From Aquabacter spiritensis (lineage in GTDB: Bacteria; Pseudomonadota; Alphaproteobacteria; Rhizobiales; Xanthobacteraceae), in assembly GCF_004346185.1 (NCBI RefSeq), contig NZ_SMAI01000016.1, positions 48,465-112,464 of the forward strand: a stretch of 64,000 nt of DNA, given 5' to 3'. Below the pieces are notes generated by a model that saw only the letters and a program-made list of their open reading frames with translations, had not been told where the DNA came from and did no database searches. This document shows positions 54,831-63,811 of this stretch, one piece after another. Each line of letters begins with the position of its first letter. The first letter of the stretch is position 1. Made by a program: the position numbers and the translations under genes.

Positions 54831-55214
54831 TCAGATCGGGAAACGAGGGGGGTGGAGACCGGGCGGGACGGCGAGGCCGGGGAAAACGCGGTCAGACGGC
54901 AGGGGATGATGGCCAAGAGACTTCAAGTGCTGGATCGCCGTATCCGTGCTTCCGATGGCAATGCCCCAGATGCTGGAGGCCAACTCGCAGCATGCACCAT
55001 GGTCGGTCATCTGCGCCGTACCGTCGTGCTCGTCATGGTGATCGGCGACCGCAGCGCCGTGGCCGTCCGCGATCGTGGCGTGCTGGGCATCCTCGGCGTG
55101 ATCGTGGCATTGTACCGGCATCGCCTGGGCCAGCGGGGCGAGCAGCATCGCCGCCGCGACCAGCACGGCCGACAGCAACCTTACGTGCCCGATCGCTTGC
55201 CTGAAGCGGATCAT
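54831..55214 (-). CDS. Small exported His-rich protein (metal locus)
   Basis: A 127-residue protein with a signal (LLSAVLVAAAMLLAPLAQAMP) and a His/Cys-rich mature part (VQCHDHAEDAQHATIADGHG, VADHHDEHDGTAQMTDHGACCELASS). It resembles the protein at 39.8 kb in plan: signal, His cluster, CC pair, hydrophobic region, short Pro-rich tail. It is probably the first gene of the oxidase-DUF3141-Spy operon. Confidence 0.65.
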   Translation of the reverse strand: MIRFRQAIGHVRLLSAVLVAAAMLLAPLAQAMPVQCHDHAEDAQHATIADGHGAAVADHHDEHDGTAQMTDHGACCELASSIWGIAIGSTDTAIQHLKSLGHHPLPSDRVFPGLAVPPGLHPPRFPI

Positions 55215-55449
55215 GTGCCTAGCTCACCCAAAGTGAATACTACATCATTCTGGTGCAGCTCGAAACGCACCACCTTGATCGGGATCAACGGGCTCGTTCG
55301 GGAGTGCAGATTACCGCTCTTTCCCGGCCGGACGCGGTGACGCGGAATTCCAGGGACCACGTCCTCCGCGGAGATCGGATTTGGTCCACGCAAGGATGTG
55401 ATGGAGCGCCTCACTTCCATTTGCCTGCCGCCTGTGAGACCTTCCGGCC
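55215..55449. promoter_or_regulatory. Divergent promoter region
   Basis: 235 bases separating the minus-strand oxidase group from the plus-strand efflux group. Presumed divergent copper-responsive promoters; no CueR- or CopR-type box could be recognised with confidence. Confidence 0.4.
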
Positions 55450-55818
55450 ATGTCCGGGTCCCTTCTCCGTCGTCTGCTTGCGATCCTGGTGATCGTGGGG
55501 CTCACTGCCGGGCCGTTCGCCGCATCCGCGGCGGTCGGTCCGATGGAGCCGTCGCCTGCGGCGATGTCGATGTCGATGACCGACGAGGCCATGGCGGGCG
55601 ACATGCCGTGCTGCCCGGACGAGAAGCCGGTGCTGCCCGACTGCCAGAAGCTCTGCCCACTGATGATGTCCTGCCTCGCCAAGTGCTTCCAGCCGGGGCC
55701 GTCGGCATCGGCCACGGATAGGTTGGCGCTTCGCCTGACGGACATCATCGGACTGCGGGATGAGGCTCTTCCATCGGGCCTGGCCGCCGAACCCCCGCCA
55801 AGGCCTCCGCGAACCTGA
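55450..55818 (+). CDS. Small exported Cys/Met-rich protein
   Basis: A 122-residue protein: signal (LLAILVIVGLTAGPFAASA), Met-rich AAMSMSMTDEAMAGDMP, then CCPDEKPVLPDCQKLCPLMMSCLAKCFQ with six Cys. The ligands suggest periplasmic copper binding. I recall similar short proteins in alphaproteobacterial metal clusters but no family name. Followed by a hairpin. Confidence 0.72.
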   Translation: MSGSLLRRLLAILVIVGLTAGPFAASAAVGPMEPSPAAMSMSMTDEAMAGDMPCCPDEKPVLPDCQKLCPLMMSCLAKCFQPGPSASATDRLALRLTDIIGLRDEALPSGLAAEPPPRPPRT

Positions 55819-55828
55819 CACCATCGTC

Positions 55829-55845
55829 GGCTCCCGCCGGGAGCC
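55829..55845 (+). terminator. Hairpin after the Cys/Met-rich gene
   Basis: GGCTCCC-gcc-GGGAGCC stem 11 bases after the stop, followed by a second near-palindrome centred on GGCTTAAGCC at about 55863. No T-tract. Confidence 0.5.
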
Positions 55846-55946
55846 GGAGAGCGCGCGTGGCTTAAGCCGCGCGGCACGAATGCGCAGCTATGCGGCACCC
55901 AGCTGCCGCTCCTGCGCGTCCTCACGATGATTCAGGAAACCGGAAA

Positions 55947-56354
55947 ATGACTTCCTTCCGCATGAAGCGGCCCCTCTTTTCGGGGCTCGCGGCCCTTGCC
56001 GTATCCGTCACCACGTCCTCGGCGTGGGCGGACCCCCAGGACTACCAGTTCCAGCTCGTCCAGACCGAGGTGAAGGTCGGCGATGGCGCGATCGTCGCCG
56101 TCCGGCTCATCGACAAGAAGTCGGGCAAGGCGGTGCCTGATGCCGTCATCTTCGCCAAGCGCATCGACATGGCGCCCGACGGCATGGAGATGATGGCCTC
56201 GCCCATCGAGCAGGTGTCCTCCACCGAGCCGGGCGTCTACCGCTTCAAGACCAAGCTTTCCATGGAAGGCGGCTGGCGGCTGTCGCTCGGCGCAAAAGTC
56301 CAGGGCGAGACCGGGACGGTCGAGGACAAGCTGGTCCTGAAGGCCGTGCCGTGA
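55947..56354 (+). CDS. FixH/YtkA-like exported protein
   Basis: A 135-residue secreted protein: signal ending SSAWAD, then an Ig-like domain QFQLVQTEVKVGDGAIVAVRLIDKKSGKAVPDAVIFAKRIDMAP and GVYRFKTKLSMEGGWRLSLGAKV, the FixH/YtkA pattern. It precedes CusB with GTGA overlap, an arrangement I know from CusBA operons. It probably binds copper or assists the adaptor in the periplasm. Confidence 0.85.
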   Translation: MTSFRMKRPLFSGLAALAVSVTTSSAWADPQDYQFQLVQTEVKVGDGAIVAVRLIDKKSGKAVPDAVIFAKRIDMAPDGMEMMASPIEQVSSTEPGVYRFKTKLSMEGGWRLSLGAKVQGETGTVEDKLVLKAVP

Positions 56355-57754
56355 CACGGACCGCCCTTGCGGGCCTCACCCTCGTCGCCATCGTGGCGGC
56401 GGGGGCCGGAGGCTATTGGGTCGGGCAGCACGGCGTCGTGCTCCCCGGTTCCTCCATCCCCCCGCCCGCTTCGATGAATGCAGCGGGGCAAACGCTCACA
56501 GTCGCTTCGGGTCCCATCATCTATTACCGGGACCCCGACGGCCGCCCGGCCTATTCGCTCGATCCCCGCAAGACCGACGACGGGCGGGACTTCCTGCCCG
56601 TCCGGGCGAGCGAGGACGTGAGCTTCGAGGACCGTCCACCCGTCCCGGCGCTATCGGCGGCCGACGCCACGCCGAAGAAGATCCTCTACTACCGCAATCC
56701 CATGGGCCTGCCGGATACCTCGCTCGTGCCCAAGAAGGATTCCATGGGGATGGACTACATCCCGGTCCATGAGGGCGAGGACGAAGACGGATCGATCGTA
56801 AAGATCGCGCTGGGCAAGTTGCAGCGGACGGGCGTGCGGTCGGAGACGGCATCCGAGCGCGCGATCCTGCGCCGGGTGCGCGTGCCCGGAACCGTGCAGC
56901 CGGACGAGCGCAGCGTCTCGGTCGTGGCGGTTCCAGCGGATTCCTTCGTCGGCATCGTGGAGAAGGTCACCACGGGCGACAAGGTCCGCAAGGGCCAGCC
57001 CCTGCTGGAGCTGCGCTCCGCCGATATCGCCACCGCCGCCGTCCAGCTCCTGATCACCCCTGGCTATGAAGGTTCCCACCGCCGCCTTGCGAACCTCGGC
57101 GTCCCGGAGGAGGTGATCGCGGAGATCGAGCGGACGCGAAAGGTGCCGCCGGCGTTCCGCTGGCCCGCGCCGCGCGATGGGGTGGTGCTGGAGCGCAACG
57201 CTACCGAAGGAATGAGGATGTCGGCGGGAGAGGTCCTGTTCCGCATCGCCGACCTCTCCACGGTCTGGGTGCTGGCCGACGTGCCCGAATACGACCTCGC
57301 CAGCATCGCACCCGGCCAATCCGCAACCGTCCGCATCCGCAGCCTGCCGGGCCGGACGTTCGAGGGGCGCGTGGCCCTCATCTATCCCCAGGTGGCGAAG
57401 GAAACGCGGACCACCAAGGTTCGGATCGAGATCCCCAATCCGGACGGCGTGCTGCGCCCGGACATGTATGCCGACGTCGAGATCGCGGCGGGCAGCGGCA
57501 GCCTAGTGGTGGCTGTCCCCGACAGCGCGGTGATCGACACCGGCACGCGCCAGGTGGTGATCTTGGACAAAGGCGATGGCCGTTTCGAGCCGCGCGACGT
57601 GACGACCGGGCTTCAGGGCGACGGCTACACCGAGATCCGCACCGGGATCGCGTCAGGTGACCGGGTGGTCGTCTCCGCGAATTTCCTGATCGATGCCGAA
57701 AGCAACCTGAAGGCCGCGCTCCGCGGCATGGCAAAGGTGGAGGAGACGCCATGA
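56351..57754 (+). CDS. cusB: CusB-like RND periplasmic adaptor
   Basis: A 467-residue membrane-fusion protein. After the N-terminal anchor it carries two tandem Cys-free heavy-metal-binding repeats, IIYYRDPDGRPAYSLDPRKT and ILYYRNPMGLPDTSLVPKKD, then the barrel-sandwich region (GTVQPDERSVSVVAVPADSFVGIVEKV) and RND-contact domain (VWVLADVPEYDLASIAPGQSATV). Bridges CusA to the outer-membrane channel. GTG start coupled to the FixH-like stop; ATGA overlap with cusA. Confidence 0.93.
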   Translation: MTRTALAGLTLVAIVAAGAGGYWVGQHGVVLPGSSIPPPASMNAAGQTLTVASGPIIYYRDPDGRPAYSLDPRKTDDGRDFLPVRASEDVSFEDRPPVPALSAADATPKKILYYRNPMGLPDTSLVPKKDSMGMDYIPVHEGEDEDGSIVKIALGKLQRTGVRSETASERAILRRVRVPGTVQPDERSVSVVAVPADSFVGIVEKVTTGDKVRKGQPLLELRSADIATAAVQLLITPGYEGSHRRLANLGVPEEVIAEIERTRKVPPAFRWPAPRDGVVLERNATEGMRMSAGEVLFRIADLSTVWVLADVPEYDLASIAPGQSATVRIRSLPGRTFEGRVALIYPQVAKETRTTKVRIEIPNPDGVLRPDMYADVEIAAGSGSLVVAVPDSAVIDTGTRQVVILDKGDGRFEPRDVTTGLQGDGYTEIRTGIASGDRVVVSANFLIDAESNLKAALRGMAKVEETP

Positions 57755-60700
57755 TCGCCCGACTCATCGCCTGGTCCGCCCGCAATCTGGTCCTGATCCT
57801 CGTCGGCACCGTCTTCGCCGTTGCGGCTGGCATCTACGCGGTTAGGACCCTGCCGCTCGACGCCATCCCCGACCTCTCCGACGTCCAGGTGATCGTCTAC
57901 ACCGACTACCCCGGCCAGGCGCCCCAGGTGGTGGAGGACCAGGTCACCTATCCCCTCACCACGGCCATGCTCACCGTGCCCAAATCGAAGGTGGTGCGCG
58001 GCTTCTCCTTCTTCGGCGTGTCCTTCGTCTACGTCATCTTCGAGGACGGCACCGATCCCTATTGGGCGCGCAGCCGCGTGCTCGAATATCTCAACACGGC
58101 AGCCCAGCGCCTACCCTCCGGCATCACCCCGAGCCTCGGCCCGGACGCAACGGGCGTGGGCTGGGTCTATCAGTATGCAGTGATTGCCAAGGATATGACC
58201 CTGGCAGAGCTCCGCTCGCTCCAGGACTGGGTGATCCGGTTCGCCGCCTCCAAGGCCGAGGGCGTCGCGGAGGTGGCGAGCGTCGGCGGCTTCGTCAAGC
58301 AGTACAACATCGTCGTTGACCCGCTGCGGCTGCGCGCGCAGGGCATCTCGCTGGCGGTCGTGCGCGATGCCGTGCGCGCCAGCAACCGGGACGTGGGCGG
58401 GCGCACGCTGGAGCTTTCCGAGTTCGAGTTCATGGTGCGCGGCCGCGGCTACATCAAGACGACGGCGGACATCGAGGACATCGTCCTGAAGTCGGAGGGC
58501 GGCGTTCCGCTGCGCCTCAGGGATGTGGCGCGGGTGGAGATCGGCCCCGACGAGCGGCGCGGCATCGCCGAGCTCAACGGCGAAGGCGAGGTGGCGAGCG
58601 GCATCGTCTTGCAGCGCTTCGGCGCCAACGCCCTCACCGTGATCGACAACGTGAAGCACCGTCTCGCCGAGATCGCCGGCAGCCTGCCGAATGGTGCCGA
58701 GATCATACCTGTCTACGACCGCTCGAACCTCATCAACGCGGCGATCGACACCCTGACGCGCACGCTGGTGGAGGAGAGCATCATCGTCGCGCTGGTCTGC
58801 ATCGTCTTCCTTCTGCACCTGCGCAGCGCGCTCGTCGCCATCCTCATGCTGCCGGTCGGCATCCTCATGGCCTTTGCCGCCATGAAGCTGGTGGGCATCG
58901 GGTCGAACATCATGAGCCTCGGCGGCATCGCCATCGCTGTGGGCGCCATGATCGACGCGGCCATCGTCATGATAGAGAACGCCCACAAGCACCTGGAGCG
59001 CGCCCCGCCGGGCAAGCCCCGCATCGAAATCCTGGTGGAGGCGGCGAGCGAGGTCGGGCCCGCGCTGTTCTTCAGCCTGCTGGTCATCACCGTCTCCTTC
59101 CTGCCCATCTTCACCCTGGAATCGCAGGAGGGGCGTCTGTTCGGCCCGCTCGCCTTCACCAAGACCTTCGCCATGGCGGCGGCGGCCCTGCTGTCGATTA
59201 CGCTGGTGCCAGCCCTGATGGTGATCTTCGTCCGTGGCCGGATCATCCCCGAGCACCGCAATCCCGTGAACCGCTTCCTGATCTGGATCTATCGCCCCGT
59301 CATCCGCGGCGTGCTCCGGGCGAAGACGCTGACGATCCTGCTCGCGCTGGCGGCGCTGGCCGTCACCGTCTGGCCCGCGCGCCAGCTCGGCTCCGAATTC
59401 ATGCCGAGTCTCGACGAGGGCACGCTGCTCTACATGCCCACCACCCTGCCGGGAATCTCCGTCACCAAGGCGGGGGAACTCCTCCAGATGCAGGACCGCA
59501 TCATCAAGACGTTCCCGGAGGTGGACACCGTCTACGGCAAGGCGGGGCGCGCCCTGACCGCCACCGACCCGGCGCCGACCGAGATGTTCGAGACCATCAT
59601 CAACCTGAAGCCGAAGGACCAGTGGCGCCCCGGCGTCACCCTCGACAGCCTGAAGGCGGAGATGGACAAGGCACTCCAGTTCCCGGGTGTCTCGAACGCC
59701 TGGACCATGCCGATCCGCGCCCGCATCGATATGCTCTCCACCGGCATCCGCACGCCCGTCGGGGTGAAGGTGTTCGGCACCGACCTCGCCGAGATGGAGA
59801 AGATCGCACGCCAGATCGAGGCCGTGCTGAGGACCGTGCCGGGCACCTCCAGTGCCTATGCCGAGCGGGTGATCGGCGGCTATTACCTCGACATCGTCCC
59901 GGACCGCTCGGCGCTCGGCCGCTACGGCCTCGCTGTCGGCGACGTGCAGGACGTGATCGCCACCGCTCTGGGCGGAGAGACCGTCACCACGACGGTCGAG
60001 GGGCGCGAGCGCTACGGGGTCAACATCCGCTACCCGCGCGACCTGCGCTCGAGCCCGCGTGCCATCGCCACCGAGGTCCAGGTTGCGCTTCCCGGCGGCG
60101 GATCCGTTCCGCTCGGCGAGGTGGCGAAGGTGGAGCTCACGCGCGGCGCCACCTCGATCCGCACAGAGAACGGCCTACTCGCCGTCTACATCTACGTGGA
60201 CATCGCGGGCCGCGACCTCGGTGGCTACGTGGCCGACGCGCAGAAGGCGGTGGCCGCGTCGGTGACACTGCCGCCAGGCACATCCCTCGGCTGGAGCGGA
60301 CAGTTCGAATATCTGCAACGGGCCGAGGCGCGGATGCAGATCGTCGTCCCCGTCACGCTGCTCATCATCTTCCTGCTGCTCTACCTCAATTTCCGGCGCC
60401 TGACCGAGACGCTGATCGTCATGCTCTCGCTGCCCTTCTCCCTCGTGGGCGGCGTCTGGCTGATGTGGTGGCTCGGCTTCAACATGTCGGTCGCGGTGGC
60501 GGTGGGCTTCATCGCCCTCGCCGGGGTCGCCGCGGAGACTGGCGTCGTCATGTTAATCTATCTCGACCAGGCCTTGGAAGAGCTTCGGGAGAAGCGGGCC
60601 CGAGAGGGAGGCCTCTTTACCCGTGCCGATCTCCATGAGGCCATCATGCTCGGCGCTGTGGAGCGCGTGCGTCCGAAGATGATGACGGTTGTCGCCATCA

Positions 60701-60915
60701 TGGCGGGCCTATTGCCCATCCTGTGGAGCACCGGCACCGGCTCGGAGGTGATGCAGCGCATCGCCGTGCCGATGATCGGCGGCATGGTGTCCTCCACGCT
60801 GCTCACCCTGGTGGTGATCCCGGCCATCTACGCCCTCGTGAAGGGCTGGCAGTTGCCCAGGGAGGTGGAGGCCGCTGCGCGGGTGCGCGATCCCGCGCTC
60901 GGCGCTGCGGAATGA
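57751..60915 (+). CDS. cusA: CusA-like heavy-metal RND transporter
   Basis: A 1054-residue HME-type RND pump. First helix LVLILVGTVFAVAAGIYAVRTLPLDAIPDLSDVQV is followed by the porter loop (TVPKSKVVRGFSFFGVSFVYVIFEDGTDPYWARSRV), central helices with MIDAAIVMIENAHKHLE, and the second half with DEGTLLYMPTTLPGISV and AAETGVVMLIYLDQALEE. Proton-driven efflux of Cu+/Ag+ from periplasm. Third gene of the fixH-like-cusB-cusA operon. Confidence 0.95.
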   Translation: MIARLIAWSARNLVLILVGTVFAVAAGIYAVRTLPLDAIPDLSDVQVIVYTDYPGQAPQVVEDQVTYPLTTAMLTVPKSKVVRGFSFFGVSFVYVIFEDGTDPYWARSRVLEYLNTAAQRLPSGITPSLGPDATGVGWVYQYAVIAKDMTLAELRSLQDWVIRFAASKAEGVAEVASVGGFVKQYNIVVDPLRLRAQGISLAVVRDAVRASNRDVGGRTLELSEFEFMVRGRGYIKTTADIEDIVLKSEGGVPLRLRDVARVEIGPDERRGIAELNGEGEVASGIVLQRFGANALTVIDNVKHRLAEIAGSLPNGAEIIPVYDRSNLINAAIDTLTRTLVEESIIVALVCIVFLLHLRSALVAILMLPVGILMAFAAMKLVGIGSNIMSLGGIAIAVGAMIDAAIVMIENAHKHLERAPPGKPRIEILVEAASEVGPALFFSLLVITVSFLPIFTLESQEGRLFGPLAFTKTFAMAAAALLSITLVPALMVIFVRGRIIPEHRNPVNRFLIWIYRPVIRGVLRAKTLTILLALAALAVTVWPARQLGSEFMPSLDEGTLLYMPTTLPGISVTKAGELLQMQDRIIKTFPEVDTVYGKAGRALTATDPAPTEMFETIINLKPKDQWRPGVTLDSLKAEMDKALQFPGVSNAWTMPIRARIDMLSTGIRTPVGVKVFGTDLAEMEKIARQIEAVLRTVPGTSSAYAERVIGGYYLDIVPDRSALGRYGLAVGDVQDVIATALGGETVTTTVEGRERYGVNIRYPRDLRSSPRAIATEVQVALPGGGSVPLGEVAKVELTRGATSIRTENGLLAVYIYVDIAGRDLGGYVADAQKAVAASVTLPPGTSLGWSGQFEYLQRAEARMQIVVPVTLLIIFLLLYLNFRRLTETLIVMLSLPFSLVGGVWLMWWLGFNMSVAVAVGFIALAGVAAETGVVMLIYLDQALEELREKRAREGGLFTRADLHEAIMLGAVERVRPKMMTVVAIMAGLLPILWSTGTGSEVMQRIAVPMIGGMVSSTLLTLVVIPAIYALVKGWQLPREVEAAARVRDPALGAAE

Positions 60916-60927
60916 AGGGCGGAGAAC

Positions 60928-61059
60928 ATGATGTCCGACATGATGTCCGACATGATGAATGGAGGGATGATGTGGGGCATGGGCCTGTTCGGCATCGTCG
61001 GCCTCATCGTCCTGGGTCTGGTGATTGCCGCCCTCGTGAAATACCTCTTGTTCCGGTGA
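60928..61059 (+). CDS. 43-residue Met-rich membrane peptide
   Basis: MMSDMMSDMMNGGMMWGMGL opens a tiny protein with ten Met in its first 20 residues, followed by one membrane helix (FGIVGLIVLGLVIAALVKYLLF). GGAG lies 4 bases before the ATG, which is 12 bases after the cusA stop. The Met-DMMSDMM repeat is a plausible Cu(I)/Ag(I) binding face on a membrane anchor. Too short for many gene callers; probably part of the pump operon. Confidence 0.7.
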   Translation: MMSDMMSDMMNGGMMWGMGLFGIVGLIVLGLVIAALVKYLLFR

Positions 61060-61067
61060 GGCGGATC

Positions 61068-61760
61068 ATGCGTTCACTATTCACCGTATCGATCGTCTGC
61101 ATCCTGGTCTCACCCGCTCTCGCGGCAGAAGGTAATGTCGCCCGTGGCCGCCAAGCCTACCGGGCCTGTGCCGCGTGCCACTCGCTCGCGCCCGACCGCA
61201 ACATGACCGGGCCGAGCCTTGCCGGGCTATGGGGACGCAAGGCTGGAAGCCTGGCAGGCTTCGAACGCTACTCGCCGGCGCTGAAGACTGCCGACGTTGT
61301 CTGGAATGAAGCCTCTCTCGATCCGTGGTTGGCCGATCCGGCACATATGATTCCGGGAAATCGGATGACCTTTCCGGGCATCAAGGAGGCCGGCGTGCGC
61401 GCCGATCTCATCGCCTTCCTCAAGGATGCAACGGTTCCGGGTCGCACGGCAGCCGAGCCGCCCGCCGCTTCCAGGGGTGGGATGATGGGAGGCGGCCCCG
61501 TCCCCAATCTGCGCCGGCTTGAGCCTGCTCAGCGGGTGCAGGCAATCACCTATTGCCGCGACACCTACCGTGTCACCACGGCCGATGGCCAGACGCATGA
61601 AATCTGGGAACGCAATCTCCGCTTCAAGACGGATTCGGGTGGCGACGGACCGGAAAGGAATGCGCCGGCCATCCTCGATGCCGGCATGATGGGCGATCGT
61701 GCATCGGTGATCTTCGCCGTGCCGGAAGAGATCAGCGCGTGGATCAAGCCAGGCTGCTGA
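61068..61760 (+). CDS. Cytochrome c family protein
   Basis: A 230-residue secreted class I cytochrome c: signal ending ALAAEG, heme site YRACAACHSLAP, axial Met in IPGNRMTFPGIK. The C-terminal 90 residues (VQAITYCRDTYRVTTADGQTHEIWERNLRFKTDSGGDGP) form an added domain with a separate Cys and a final Cys. It may accept electrons from the multicopper oxidases. Starts 8 bases after the Met-rich peptide. Confidence 0.88.
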   Translation: MRSLFTVSIVCILVSPALAAEGNVARGRQAYRACAACHSLAPDRNMTGPSLAGLWGRKAGSLAGFERYSPALKTADVVWNEASLDPWLADPAHMIPGNRMTFPGIKEAGVRADLIAFLKDATVPGRTAAEPPAASRGGMMGGGPVPNLRRLEPAQRVQAITYCRDTYRVTTADGQTHEIWERNLRFKTDSGGDGPERNAPAILDAGMMGDRASVIFAVPEEISAWIKPGC

Positions 61761-61795
61761 GGTCTTCGTCGAGGCGGCCTAACCTGGAGAACATC

Positions 61796-62287
61796 ATGAA
61801 ACCAAATCTACTTTGCACACGTCGGGAGCTGATAATTGGTGCCGCGCAAGTGGCCACCATGTTCACCGTGTCGCGAGTCACTTGGGCGGCTGAGATGCTG
61901 CCCAGGATGGTCGTGACCCGTGACCCGACCTGCAGTTGCTGTGGCGGTTGGGTGACGCATCTGAGGCGCTCCGGCTTTACGGTCGAGGTGGTGGATCTTG
62001 CGGATCTCGCTCCTCTCAAGGTCCGGCTCGGCGTGCCGAACGCCCTGGCTGCTTGCCACACGGGACAGATCGGCGGGTACGTGATCGAGGGCCATGTGCC
62101 GGCGGGCGCAATCAAGAAGCTCCTCGCCGAGCACCCAAAGGCGACAGGTCTGGCTGTTCCCGGGATGCCGCTTGGATCGCCCGGCATGGAGGCTCCCGGC
62201 AAGGCGCCGGAGACCTACGAGGTGGTTCTGTTCGGGCAAGCAGGGAATCGCACGTTCGCGTACTATCGCGGTGCTCAGGAATTATGA
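61796..62287 (+). CDS. DUF411 (CopG-like) metal-binding protein
   Basis: A 163-residue exported DUF411 protein: signal-like ELIIGAAQVATMFTVSRVTWAAEM, then MVVTRDPTCSCCGGWVTHLRRSGFTVEVVD with the CxCC ligand set and ACHTGQIGGYVIEGHVPAGAIKKLLAEHPKATGLAVPGMPLGSPGME. DUF411 proteins accompany copper resistance operons and bind Cu(I). CTGGAG lies before the ATG. Confidence 0.9.
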   Translation: MKPNLLCTRRELIIGAAQVATMFTVSRVTWAAEMLPRMVVTRDPTCSCCGGWVTHLRRSGFTVEVVDLADLAPLKVRLGVPNALAACHTGQIGGYVIEGHVPAGAIKKLLAEHPKATGLAVPGMPLGSPGMEAPGKAPETYEVVLFGQAGNRTFAYYRGAQEL

Positions 62288-62342
62288 CTGGGCGAGGGTC
62301 CCTCGCCGCGGGCCACGCCCAGCGGCAAATGAAGGCCCTATA

Positions 62343-62960
62343 ATGACCACTCCCATGGGAGCTGGCCGTCAGGTGACGCCTGATCGGAGACAAGCGTCGC
62401 GCATGACGGCGAGCGAGGCCGAGCTGAAGGGGCTGATGACCGCTGGTCTCGACGGAGACTCGGCCGCGCATCGAATGCTTCTCGATCGGCTCAGCGGGTA
62501 TTTGCGCGGCTATTACAAAACAAGGTTGGCGCGTATCGCTCGGGATGCATCCGAGGCGGAGGATTTGGTACAGGAGGTGCTCCTGGCCGTGCACACACGG
62601 AGGCATACTTATCATCCTGACGAGCTATTCACCCCCTGGGTCTATGCAATCGCGCGCTATAAGCTCATCGACCATTTGCGCCGAACACGCGCATCCCTCA
62701 AGGAAGTGCCCATCGACGACGTGGGGGAGCTCATGGCGCATGACGATCACGTCGAAGTGGAAAGCGCATATGATCTTCACAGACTTCTGAGGCAGCTCCC
62801 GGATCGCATGCGGTGCGCAATCCAGTGCGTGAAGCTGGACGGCTTGAGTGTGACCGAGGCTGCGGCGCAGTGCGGCACTTCGGAATCGGCAGTGAAGGTC
62901 AACATACAACGAGGGTTGAGGGCCCTGGCCGCCGTGATCGCGCGGGAGAAGAGAACATGA
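62343..62960 (+). CDS. ECF-family RNA polymerase sigma factor
   Basis: A 205-residue ECF sigma: region 2 ARDASEAEDLVQEVLLAVHTRRHTY..PWVYAIARYKLIDHLRRTR and region 4 LRQLPDRMRCAIQCVKLDGLSVTEAAAQCGTSESAVKVNIQRGLRAL. The next gene is an NrsF-type anti-sigma with ATGA overlap, so this is a SigF-like metal/oxidative-stress unit. Start ATG follows GAAGG; an internal ATG at 62403 would also give a complete region 2. Confidence 0.92.
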   Translation: MTTPMGAGRQVTPDRRQASRMTASEAELKGLMTAGLDGDSAAHRMLLDRLSGYLRGYYKTRLARIARDASEAEDLVQEVLLAVHTRRHTYHPDELFTPWVYAIARYKLIDHLRRTRASLKEVPIDDVGELMAHDDHVEVESAYDLHRLLRQLPDRMRCAIQCVKLDGLSVTEAAAQCGTSESAVKVNIQRGLRALAAVIAREKRT

Positions 62961-63598
62961 AGACGGATGATTTGATCTCCATGCTGGGTGCGAATGTCGA
63001 GCGGGTAGACCGTCGGCAATTCGTGCGGACGCTCAGCTCAGCCGTCGTGGTCGGAGCTATAGTGGCGCTTGGCGCCATGCTGTTCACTTTTGGCATTCGT
63101 GCGGACTTGGACGAAGCGGGTGCCCTGACATCCCTGTTCTTGAAGCTCGCTTTCACCATGGGAATCCTCGTTCCGGCATCCGTCTACCTGATCAGGCTCT
63201 CCCGTCCCGGCGGGGAACGAAAGACATCGATCGCCTTGATGGCGTTGCCGTTCATCGCGATCATGCTGCTCGCCGCCATCAGTCTCTCATCGGCGCCGAG
63301 TTCGCATTGGAACAAGATGATCACCGGAGACCAATGGCTCGAATGTCTCTTATCCATTCCCACCATCGCCATCGTACCGTTTGCTGTGATCATCTGGGCG
63401 GTGCGTAGGACGGCGCCGACGGATCTTGTGCGCACAGGCGCCCTGGTGGGCCTGATCGCCGGCGCCGTGAGCGCGACTGGCTACGCGCTTCATTGCATAG
63501 ACGACTCGCTGCCGTTCATCGCCCTCTGGTACGGCGGGACCATCGCCTTGTGCAGCTTCGCCGGTGCCAAGCTCGGGCCATGGCTCCTGCGTTGGTGA
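62957..63598 (+). CDS. NrsF-type (DUF1109) anti-sigma factor
   Basis: A 213-residue six-helix membrane protein of the DUF1109/NrsF family. Hydrophobic segments begin at about residues 25, 60, 93, 132, 162 and 185. Cys130 (QWLECLLSIP) and Cys180 (ALHCIDDS) occupy the positions of the two essential Cys of Caulobacter NrsF, which senses heavy metals and releases the sigma factor. Coupled to the sigma gene. It therefore probably acts as the metal-responsive switch of this cluster. Confidence 0.9.
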   Translation: MKTDDLISMLGANVERVDRRQFVRTLSSAVVVGAIVALGAMLFTFGIRADLDEAGALTSLFLKLAFTMGILVPASVYLIRLSRPGGERKTSIALMALPFIAIMLLAAISLSSAPSSHWNKMITGDQWLECLLSIPTIAIVPFAVIIWAVRRTAPTDLVRTGALVGLIAGAVSATGYALHCIDDSLPFIALWYGGTIALCSFAGAKLGPWLLRW

Positions 63599-63811
63599 GC
63601 TGCTTCTGGGCACGGTGGTGCGCCAAGACCGCACGGCGGCGCGGGCTGCGTTTCTGCTGACTCGATCAGGGTACGTCCAGGCTCGCGAAGCCATTCTCCG
63701 TCGTTGGTTCTGCCATCTCACATTCCTGTGAAACTGTGTCCGATCTGTCGGTCCTTCCGAACTCATGGTCAGAGCACGCAAAGCGCTCTTTGACCGATAA
63801 GGAATAGGACC

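Noticed and set aside
50875..54909. A 1344-codon open frame on the plus strand
   Set aside because: It runs antisense through the Spy-like, DUF3141 and multicopper oxidase genes, whose motifs are clear. The long frame is a side effect of high GC and third-position bias.
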